Part shown: piece by piece, positions 17,679-25,407 of the stretch
How positions within the stretch are numbered: position 1 is the stretch's first letter
Layout: each line of letters opens with the position of its first letter
NCBI GenBank assembly: GCA_910579495.1
Contig: CAJTVD010000007.1
Location: forward strand, 13,305 to 77,304
DNA from: an uncultured Lachnospiraceae bacterium
GTDB lineage: Bacteria; Bacillota; Clostridia; Lachnospirales; Lachnospiraceae
DNA length: 64,000 nt
Direction: 5' to 3'
Translations under genes and position numbers: made by a program
The notes under the pieces: generated by a model
What the model was told of the DNA's origin: nothing
The model's input: only the letters and a program-made list of their open reading frames with translations
Database searches by the model: none

Positions 17679-19505
17679 CTACCACCTCCAATCCTTTGTA
17701 AAATAAAGACCATAAAATAATTCCATGTTTAAAAACATCCATATTATCTGGTTTCCGTTTTTGTACTGCCTGCATGTGTCAATTAGCTTTTCAGCAGACT
17801 GTTCCTTTAGCCATATTTTTTCTTTAGCCCCTTGCCTGAGCATCGCATAAAGGCTATTATCCCACAACATAAGCGGAACCGGAAATCCCACTTTTTTTCT
17901 GTCAACTACAGCGGAGGGCAGATATCCATATGCTGTCTGCCTTAATAAATACTTAGGCACATCCAGGACTTCACTATAGCTGGCAGATGCCTTTCCCTTA
18001 GCCTCCTGTCTGGCCATTTTACTTTTCCAGTGCAGCTTAAGAGAGTAGGGAACATTTTCATATACATATTCTACTAGCTCATGGTCCAAAAATGGCACCC
18101 TTGCTTCCACAGAAGCTAACATTGTTGTCGAATCCACCCTCTGTAATAACCCCTTTATATGGTACTTGTGAAAAAAATAAAATACATTGTATTCATTTCT
18201 TCCCTCAGCAAATTTTTGTTTTATATTCCCGTCGTAAAAATCTCTCCTGCCTTTGCCCACTGCTAAAAATTCGTTTCTAATTTTACGTGGCACATACTCA
18301 TATCTCTGGATAAAATAATCATAAAAATCCTCCTGTTTCTCACTGTTTTCATAGTCAAAGGGGGTACGGAAGATCCTCCCATAGCCTCCCAACAGTTCAT
18401 CAGCCCCCTCACCTGAAAGGACCACCGTAATGTCTTTCTTCAATTCCCGGGACATAACTGCCAAGGGGACTTCATTCGGTACCCCTAACGGCGCATCCTT
18501 ATATCCAATGATTTCTTTCATCTGGTCCAGATAATTCTCTTGGGTCATCAAAATTTCATGGTGCAATGTCTTATATTGCCCTGAAACCATCCTCGCATAG
18601 CCAAACTCATTCATCTCAGGAAAACCAACCGTATAGGTATTCACTCTATGCTCTGACTTTTCAGCCACCATTGCCGTTAGAAGGGAAGAATCAATCCCGC
18701 CGCTTAGATAAGTCCCCAATGGCACATCCGCAATTGTCCTTCTCGAAACTGCCTTTCCCAAACGCTCATCAAACGCCTTTTTAACCACCGCCTCGTCCTG
18801 GCACTCTTCCATGTTAAAGCTTTCAGGAATATCCCAATATCTTTTTTCTTTTACTTGTATCTGCTTTTTAGTCTCAATACGGAGATATGTCCCGGCTTTT
18901 ACTTGAAAAATCCCTTTAAAAAAAGTGAAGGGCTCCCTTACATACCTATATCCGAAATAGTCATCCACAGATGCCCCGTCCAAAACCGCATCCACCAATC
19001 CGCTGGCAAGTATTCCCTTAATTTCGGAAGAAAAAATTAGCTTTTCAGGATCCTGATAATAAAAAAGTGGTTTAATGCCGAACCTGTCCCTGCATAAATA
19101 AAGCATGCTTTCCCAAGTATCGTAAACAGCAAATGCAAACATTCCATTACAGACCTTTAAAAACGCATCAATACCATAACATTCCAGATAAGCCAGCAGA
19201 ACTTCTGTATCTGAAGTAGTTTTGTAGAGATAATCTGTCTGTGCCTTCAGGCTTTGGTAATTGTAGGTCTCACCATTATAGCTTAACACCCACCGCCCGG
19301 ATGCTGATGCCATAGGCTGGGCGGAACGGGTATCCAAATCAATGATACTGAGCCGCCTGTGCCCTATGGCTATTTTTCCACTTTCAATGACAACCGTTTT
19401 CCCCATATCGGGCCCCCTGTGTAACAGCGACCCATTCATCTTTTCTATCCTTCTGCTGATTTGGGGATCATACTTTTTCAATAAAATTCCGTTGATTCCG
19501 CACAT
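17679..19505 (-). CDS. Asparagine synthase (glutamine-hydrolysing)
   Basis: 608 residues. Class II glutaminase domain starting at the catalytic Cys (MCGINGILL, with LLHRGPD and SYNGETYNYQ), followed by the synthetase domain with PP-loop YLSGGIDSSLLTAM and VVLSGEGADELLGGYGR. It amidates a carboxylate using glutamine and ATP. Inside a glycan operon such AsnB homologues may amidate a sugar acid or amino-acid substituent rather than serve asparagine supply; this is inference from context. Coupled to the TagD-like gene. Confidence 0.9.
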   Translation of the reverse strand: MCGINGILLKKYDPQISRRIEKMNGSLLHRGPDMGKTVVIESGKIAIGHRRLSIIDLDTRSAQPMASASGRWVLSYNGETYNYQSLKAQTDYLYKTTSDTEVLLAYLECYGIDAFLKVCNGMFAFAVYDTWESMLYLCRDRFGIKPLFYYQDPEKLIFSSEIKGILASGLVDAVLDGASVDDYFGYRYVREPFTFFKGIFQVKAGTYLRIETKKQIQVKEKRYWDIPESFNMEECQDEAVVKKAFDERLGKAVSRRTIADVPLGTYLSGGIDSSLLTAMVAEKSEHRVNTYTVGFPEMNEFGYARMVSGQYKTLHHEILMTQENYLDQMKEIIGYKDAPLGVPNEVPLAVMSRELKKDITVVLSGEGADELLGGYGRIFRTPFDYENSEKQEDFYDYFIQRYEYVPRKIRNEFLAVGKGRRDFYDGNIKQKFAEGRNEYNVFYFFHKYHIKGLLQRVDSTTMLASVEARVPFLDHELVEYVYENVPYSLKLHWKSKMARQEAKGKASASYSEVLDVPKYLLRQTAYGYLPSAVVDRKKVGFPVPLMLWDNSLYAMLRQGAKEKIWLKEQSAEKLIDTCRQYKNGNQIIWMFLNMELFYGLYFTKDWRW

Positions 19506-19544
19506 AGCCGTCCCTCCTTCCGCTGCTTCATATCAGCGCAGATA

Positions 19545-21176
19545 TTATCCATGAAGCTTTTGAAGTATCATTTCACTGATTTTTGAATATGCCATCTGAT
19601 TGATATGCCATGGAAAACAGCCGTGCCGGAATTGCTGTGAAGTATAATAAAAATCCTTTCCGGTTAAATGATCAATCACTGTTATCCCCGGGCATTTTGC
19701 CACGAAATAATCATAATACAAATCCAAAAGCCCGTTGATTTCCTTAATCTTTTTCACTTCCGGATAGGCTATCAGTTCTTTACCGCTTATACCGTCATGG
19801 TTCACACCATAGTTTTCACATAATTTCATCCTGACAAGAATAATTTTCTCACAGGGAATATAGCGCATCAGTAAATCAATAAACCGGCCGCAGCTTTCCT
19901 TCCACAATCTGGTAGTATTTTCATCAAATCTTAATAATGTTTCATATTTCATGGATTTTGCAGATTGGGTTTCCAAAAATGCATCGCTCAATGTAAAATA
20001 GTTATCACCCAGAAGGCCAATATCATAGCGCTCTTCCAGAAAGTCAATTAAAATAACATCTGCATCCTGAAAGTCAGCAATATTCTTTTGCAAAAATCTA
20101 TTTGTAAAATCATTTATAATTCCCATTTTCCTAAAAGGATTATCTGACAATACCGGGATAAAATTCAAATCCCGGCTGTTCTTATTCATTAAGCTGATAA
20201 TGCTTTGGAACCCATAATATTCCTGTAGGATTTCGTCCGGTTCACTGTTCATAATTATTTTGCTAACAGTATAAAGATTATAACTCCCCCAGGTTACCAC
20301 CTTGGGCTCTTTTAATTTGCCATTCCCCTGAAAATACGCAGCGTAAAAATCATTTTGCAAATCTACAAAACCTTTGCAATAAGAATTACACACACGTCTT
20401 ACCATACGGTAATTAATTTTCAGCCGCCTGCCAATATACTGCTCCATTTCGTCATGATATTGCCCGAATAAATTATGCCTTTTAAAGAGATCCACCAATG
20501 TATACAAGCATTTTATCCTGTCATCCAATTTATTAAAATCGCTTGTTGTACTGCCTGGATGGTTTCTGTAGAAATATAATCCCTCACCTATAAAGCTAAT
20601 CCTCCCGGCATATGCAAAAAGTATTGGAATCGCCGCAACATCTTCAAAGAAATGTGCGGGAAAGGAAAAATCTGTCTTTCTAAATAATTCTGTTTTGTAT
20701 AGCTTTCCAACCGGATATGAGGAAATTCTGAAAACATAATTCTTATCCCTCCCGCGTTCTAAGCATTCATCACAAAATAACTCTTCATATTTTACTGCTA
20801 TTTTCTCCTCGTTTATCACCGTCCTGTATAAATTGCAGACTGCAATATCCGCCCCATTCCCAGAAAGGGAATCCATCAGTTTTTCAACAATATGCCCGTC
20901 CACCCAATCATCTGAATCGACAAACATGATGTATTCTCCCCCCGCCACGCTGATACCCTTATTTCTGGCTATTCCCTGCCCGGAATTTTCCTGATTGATT
21001 ATCCGGATCCTGCTATCCTTTTTCCCATAGTCTTCACAGACAGAAAGGGAATTATCTGTAGAGCCGTCATTTACCAATATAATCTCAATGTCACGGAATG
21101 TCTGATTGATTAATGACTCAATGCACTTTCCCAGATAAATCTGTGCATTATATATAGGTACAATAATTGATACCAC
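19545..21176 (-). CDS. GT2 glycosyltransferase with C-terminal DUF6270-like region
   Basis: 543 residues. The N-terminal ~230 residues are a GT-A family 2 transferase: MVSIIVPIYNAQIYLGKCI, ILVNDGSTDNSL, and the metal-binding FVDSDDW. The C-terminal ~200 residues contain VILIDFLEERYDIG and EKIILVRMKLCENYG and resemble the SGNH-like DUF6270 family, whose role is unknown. The start is GTG at 21176 after GGGGGCGG, 11 nt past the previous stop. It likely adds a sugar to the repeat unit; donor and acceptor are unknown. Confidence 0.85.
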   Translation of the reverse strand: MVSIIVPIYNAQIYLGKCIESLINQTFRDIEIILVNDGSTDNSLSVCEDYGKKDSRIRIINQENSGQGIARNKGISVAGGEYIMFVDSDDWVDGHIVEKLMDSLSGNGADIAVCNLYRTVINEEKIAVKYEELFCDECLERGRDKNYVFRISSYPVGKLYKTELFRKTDFSFPAHFFEDVAAIPILFAYAGRISFIGEGLYFYRNHPGSTTSDFNKLDDRIKCLYTLVDLFKRHNLFGQYHDEMEQYIGRRLKINYRMVRRVCNSYCKGFVDLQNDFYAAYFQGNGKLKEPKVVTWGSYNLYTVSKIIMNSEPDEILQEYYGFQSIISLMNKNSRDLNFIPVLSDNPFRKMGIINDFTNRFLQKNIADFQDADVILIDFLEERYDIGLLGDNYFTLSDAFLETQSAKSMKYETLLRFDENTTRLWKESCGRFIDLLMRYIPCEKIILVRMKLCENYGVNHDGISGKELIAYPEVKKIKEINGLLDLYYDYFVAKCPGITVIDHLTGKDFYYTSQQFRHGCFPWHINQMAYSKISEMILQKLHG

Positions 21177-21187
21177 CTCGCCGCCCC

Positions 21188-22837
21188 CTATGAAATATCA
21201 AATGCAAACTCAACCTTGTTTTTATTATAATCTAAGTTATGGATTACTTCCTTTATCTCCGGCTTTAAAACTTTATTATCATCGAATATCCTAACGCCCT
21301 CAAATTCCTTTGAATTGTAGGTTCCCCAATTACGGATTGGTGTCAAATAAACTTTGTCAACCCCCAGCTTTTCCCCCCACTGTATAAAGGCCGGTATTTC
21401 CCGGTAGTTATCCCATTGCACACACATATTAATTTGAAAATAATCCAATTCCCCGCATTTCCTTTTTTCCGCCAGCATCTGCAGGTTTTTCCCAAGATTA
21501 TCCCATGAATCTACATTATTGCTCCTGCGCAGTTTCCTGTAGGTTGTTTTATCTGCCGCATCAATCGATACAATAATTTTTAATTTCCTGTATTTTATCT
21601 TTAGTTTTTCAAAGTATTCTTCGGTTAATAACGTTCCATTGGTCCGCAAGTCCAGTGAACTTCTCTTTCCGCCCCCATGAAACATCAGTTCCTTATAAAC
21701 ATTGCTAAAGAAAACTTCTCCCTGGCCACCCAAAAGTAAAGTATTACAGCTTTCCAGCCAGCCAGAGGATATGATGATATCCCTTGCCATTTCTGTTTTT
21801 CTTTTCCGCCCGCCGTTTTCAACAATTACACAATCCCTACATGACTTACAAAATAAATTACATGTTTTGTCAATCCCGATTTCCAACACGTCCGGTATAT
21901 GCTTTGTCTCAGGCAGGCCAGCCATTCTTTTATCCGTTGTATCTGCCTGGGGCTTTAAATGTACACAAGTATTCACATTACAAAAGGAATAAGTCCTATT
22001 AATTAAAGACAGGCGGAATATTTTTGCTATAGAAGAATTCCATATTTCGTCTGGGGAGCTCTCCAAAATATTACCTACTGAATCGCTCCAGTCACCACAG
22101 CAAAAATGAAAATCATACACCGAATTTATAACCGAATAGTAAAAGGGGCGGGCACAAATCGTTTGGTCCTGCATAGCCCCATAATAGGTCTTCATCAACA
22201 TCAGTGACGGTATTTTCCCTGAACTCTCTATATAATCTTCATCTAAGGTGCAAAATAGCTCCTCCGCATATATGTAATTTACATCAGAACCAAAAGTATC
22301 TGTCTCTTTTTCGCACAAGATACACAATAAGTTTTCTTTTGTATTATCCCCATACCACCCACAATTGCCGTTTATGTCATACTCATCATCTATTCTGATT
22401 TTATCAAAAATATATTTAAAATCTTCTCTGTGTTTATATGTCCCAACCAGCCTGATATATCTGCTGCCCAGAAAATGATATAAGCTTTCTGCATCTTCAT
22501 ATCCCATTATAGAATGGTTATATGCCAGCCCATAAATATTGTGAGAATAGTAAATAAATGCATCAATCCCTAATTTCTGTAACTGCTTTTTGATCTGCGG
22601 GAAATATTGCGTTGCAATGACTACTGTTACCCTGTCTTTCATCCGGACGATTTCTTCTACACTGTAAACAGGGTAATTAGAAAATTGCTTTCCCCACTTT
22701 TCCGTATCATTATCACAGCACCCTATGACCGTCCAACCCTTTTTCAGCAAATCCTTTATGCAGCGTTTTCCCCATTTCCCACAACCGAAAACAACAATCT
22801 CTTTTTCACATACATCCGCTAAATACATTTTTTTCAT
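21188..22837 (-). CDS. Radical SAM protein with N-terminal Rossmann and SPASM-like regions
   Basis: 549 residues. Residues 1-90 form the Rossmann module shared in this operon (VVFGCGKWGK, CCDNDTEKWGK). Residues 228-291 look like a SPASM cluster region: C228-x-x-P, C246-C247, GNILESSPDEIWNSS, C286 and C291. The radical SAM motif CNLFCKSC follows at 326-333, with the LLGGQGEVFFS and DLRTNGTLLT elements of the core after it. In usual SPASM proteins that region comes after the core, so the order here is inverted. Substrate unknown; a modification of the glycan or its precursor is inferred from context. Confidence 0.8.
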   Translation of the reverse strand: MKKMYLADVCEKEIVVFGCGKWGKRCIKDLLKKGWTVIGCCDNDTEKWGKQFSNYPVYSVEEIVRMKDRVTVVIATQYFPQIKKQLQKLGIDAFIYYSHNIYGLAYNHSIMGYEDAESLYHFLGSRYIRLVGTYKHREDFKYIFDKIRIDDEYDINGNCGWYGDNTKENLLCILCEKETDTFGSDVNYIYAEELFCTLDEDYIESSGKIPSLMLMKTYYGAMQDQTICARPFYYSVINSVYDFHFCCGDWSDSVGNILESSPDEIWNSSIAKIFRLSLINRTYSFCNVNTCVHLKPQADTTDKRMAGLPETKHIPDVLEIGIDKTCNLFCKSCRDCVIVENGGRKRKTEMARDIIISSGWLESCNTLLLGGQGEVFFSNVYKELMFHGGGKRSSLDLRTNGTLLTEEYFEKLKIKYRKLKIIVSIDAADKTTYRKLRRSNNVDSWDNLGKNLQMLAEKRKCGELDYFQINMCVQWDNYREIPAFIQWGEKLGVDKVYLTPIRNWGTYNSKEFEGVRIFDDNKVLKPEIKEVIHNLDYNKNKVEFAFDIS

Positions 22838-22843
22838 AGTTAT

Positions 22844-24352
22844 CTACAACCTCAGCCTCTCGCATAATCTTCTGCAATTATTGCCATCCGGATAATCATG
22901 GACCAGCCTGCTTACCCGGCCGCGTTCCTCCGCGAATTCATCACGGCCATTGGCAACACTTCCGATAAAGTCTTTTAACCCATCAATATTTTCTATTTTC
23001 ATTCCCGGCATAAGTTCCATTGCATTGGGGACAGAAAACCCTAACTTATAATCTTTCATGTCATCTATTGTGTAACCTATCGGCCTGTCAAGCAACATAA
23101 AGTCAAAGCCTATCGTGGAATAATCTGTAACCATGGCGTCTGCAATTTTCATAATATCATAAATAGTTGCCTGCCAGCTTTCCAGGTCATTCTGCGTCAT
23201 AATGATAAAATTTTCTGCTGAATTTACTTTAAGATGATTCAAGTCCTGCAAAAAATGGGGCTTATAAATTATCAGGATGTTATACTTTCTGAGCGCATCC
23301 ATTAATTGGGCCAAATCACCCCCAGAGTGGATGGAAGGGATACCAAACAGAAAATCCTTTGCCGTATCAACACGGTTGGTGTTCTTTCTCTGCCTAAAAG
23401 TAGGCACCCACAATATAATCTTATGGTAAGTATCTGCTTTCATTTTCTCTTTCCACTGCTGTTCCCGTTCCTTTGAACCTTCTGAAAAAAGGATATCTGT
23501 TCTTGGCGAGCCGCACTCCAAAATCCTCTCCCTGTTGACAGAATACTGTTCACTGATAATTGCTGTGCTGAAAGCAGAAGGGCTGATTGCGTAGTTCAAA
23601 TTCGGCGGCAGCGTAATAACCCCTTTTGTTGCCTTTATCGGCGGAGAACCATGATTCAGGTAAACACTGACTTGTTCCATGCGAAGTTTATGGACTATCT
23701 GGTTCTCATATATGATATATTTGGCCCTGCCTACATAAAAATAATATTTAACTACAGCCCACAAGGATAACGCTGTCATGGGCGTGCGCCTATTGAGATA
23801 TATTTCTCTGCTGCTGCCCTGGAACCGCTCCGGATGTTCACACAGCCATACCAGCCGATACTTATTAAAATAGTGATTTTCTGCTATATATTTCCCCAAG
23901 GCCTCCGCATTTTCACAGGTATCCCCTTCCCCGTTTAAAACAATTACATCGCCCAGCGGCAGGCGGCACATGATCCTTACAACATGTTTGGCCAGCCCAA
24001 ACCTTTTATTGGGTGCCTTATAGCATATTCCGTATGGATTACCGCATATATTCTGAACCTGGCTAAAAATTTCCTGGTACTTAAGCGCGGTTATCACTAT
24101 TACATATTTGCTGATATCTATTTCTTTCAATGCTTCTGCCTGTTTTATTTCAATTTTACATCCGTTTAGCTGAGCGAAAGTGCCTGCCTTGCTTTTATCA
24201 TTATCAATAATAAAACTTACCTTTTCTTCCAATTTGAGGTTCTTATATACTTCAAAAAGGTAAAACAAATTTGCACCCGCGCCAAAGCAGATAATCCTTT
24301 TTTTCCTGGAAATTCTTTTTAGTTTATTTGCCGAACATTCTGACAGCCTCAT
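22844..24352 (-). CDS. TagB/TagF-like glycerophosphotransferase with Rossmann module
   Basis: 502 residues. Residues 1-110 are the shared Rossmann module (RIICFGAGANLF, FIIDNDKSKAG). The rest is a CDP-alditol polyol-phosphate transferase: VYLNHGSPPIKATKG, ILWVPTFRQR, LIIYKPH and VTDYSTIGFDFMLLDRPIGY, matching the His and Ser/Asp motifs of the teichoic-acid polymerase family. Such enzymes transfer glycerol- or ribitol-phosphate at the inner membrane face. The ATG at 24352 lies one base after the preceding stop (TAA T ATG), with GGAAGG upstream, so the genes are coupled. Confidence 0.87.
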   Translation of the reverse strand: MRLSECSANKLKRISRKKRIICFGAGANLFYLFEVYKNLKLEEKVSFIIDNDKSKAGTFAQLNGCKIEIKQAEALKEIDISKYVIVITALKYQEIFSQVQNICGNPYGICYKAPNKRFGLAKHVVRIMCRLPLGDVIVLNGEGDTCENAEALGKYIAENHYFNKYRLVWLCEHPERFQGSSREIYLNRRTPMTALSLWAVVKYYFYVGRAKYIIYENQIVHKLRMEQVSVYLNHGSPPIKATKGVITLPPNLNYAISPSAFSTAIISEQYSVNRERILECGSPRTDILFSEGSKEREQQWKEKMKADTYHKIILWVPTFRQRKNTNRVDTAKDFLFGIPSIHSGGDLAQLMDALRKYNILIIYKPHFLQDLNHLKVNSAENFIIMTQNDLESWQATIYDIMKIADAMVTDYSTIGFDFMLLDRPIGYTIDDMKDYKLGFSVPNAMELMPGMKIENIDGLKDFIGSVANGRDEFAEERGRVSRLVHDYPDGNNCRRLCERLRL

Positions 24353-24353
24353 A

Positions 24354-25382
24354 TTACCTTCCCTGTCTCCATGACCCCTCATCATAATGGATTGCTATTA
24401 CCTCCTCAGGTACCAGCCCATAATCTTTGGAATAAGTATATGTAGGGAAATAGCCAGGAGAAAATATCTGGATATTCCCAATATTCTGAGTTGTAAAATC
24501 CATCTGAAAACCATATTTTCTGATTATTTCAGTTTCATAATAGCAATTTGTCGTTTTGTTGCATGTTCCATTTTCATAAAATGGAATACTTCCCCTGGGA
24601 TTATCCCGGATTTCCTTGACAAGCCCATTTCCCCTGGCAGCGCCAAACCCACTGCCACTGTTAATTGCAGGCCATTTCCCATAAGTGAAGAAAGCCTCAT
24701 ACCGTCTGAGAAAATCAATATTTTTCATCAGCCTGACATCTGTATCAAAGTAGAACCCTCCATATTGGTAAACCACATCCATCCTGACATAATCCGACAC
24801 GAATGCATAATATCCCCTTTCATATGCCTCAGTAATATACCTGCATTTTGCCAATTCATAATTCGTTTCATTCCAAAGGCATATTTCATAATCCGGGCAC
24901 AGCTTATTCCATTCTTCTATCAATTTCTTCTGCCTGTCAGGGATTTTCTTTAAGCCAAACCAACAATAATGTATCTTTTTGGGAATCTTTGGTTCTTCCT
25001 GTATCACCTGTGAAACCAATTTATTCAAAGCCGGAAGACAGGAACAGTAATCACACAGCACAGCTTTCCCCTCTTTCTGCAATCCCTCTACTATTCCCCT
25101 GTCATCTTCGCAGGTAATAAGCAAAAGCGCATCCTTATACCGCCAGTCCTGTAATACCTCCTTCTCCCTAATATCAAATTTCCTTCCTTCAATCTCAATT
25201 GATGAACTGGTTTTGTTGCGGTCTCCGTCTACCCAGAATATTACCTGATTTAACAATTCATACTTTTTTAGCAAACAGCCTATATGCCGTGCAGCCATAC
25301 CTGCCCCATAGCAAATCAACGGCCTGTTTTTCTCAGTGACTGCTTTTTTTATTTGCAGAAAATCCCAGTCATATCTTTTCAT
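24354..25382 (-). CDS. GT32-type glycosyltransferase with N-terminal Rossmann module
   Basis: 342 residues. N-terminal Rossmann module (PLICYGAGMAARHIG, FWVDGDRNK). The C-terminal part is a DXD sugar-binding glycosyltransferase of the OCH1/capsular family: IPKKIHYCWFG, FVSDYVRMDVVYQYGGFYFD followed by TDVRL, and NSGSGFGAARG. These use nucleotide sugars with a metal held by the DTD motif. Donor unknown. Translationally coupled to the TagB/F-like gene downstream. Confidence 0.88.
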   Translation of the reverse strand: MKRYDWDFLQIKKAVTEKNRPLICYGAGMAARHIGCLLKKYELLNQVIFWVDGDRNKTSSSIEIEGRKFDIREKEVLQDWRYKDALLLITCEDDRGIVEGLQKEGKAVLCDYCSCLPALNKLVSQVIQEEPKIPKKIHYCWFGLKKIPDRQKKLIEEWNKLCPDYEICLWNETNYELAKCRYITEAYERGYYAFVSDYVRMDVVYQYGGFYFDTDVRLMKNIDFLRRYEAFFTYGKWPAINSGSGFGAARGNGLVKEIRDNPRGSIPFYENGTCNKTTNCYYETEIIRKYGFQMDFTTQNIGNIQIFSPGYFPTYTYSKDYGLVPEEVIAIHYDEGSWRQGR

Positions 25383-25407
25383 CCAAACGCCTTTACCCCA
25401 TTTTGAC

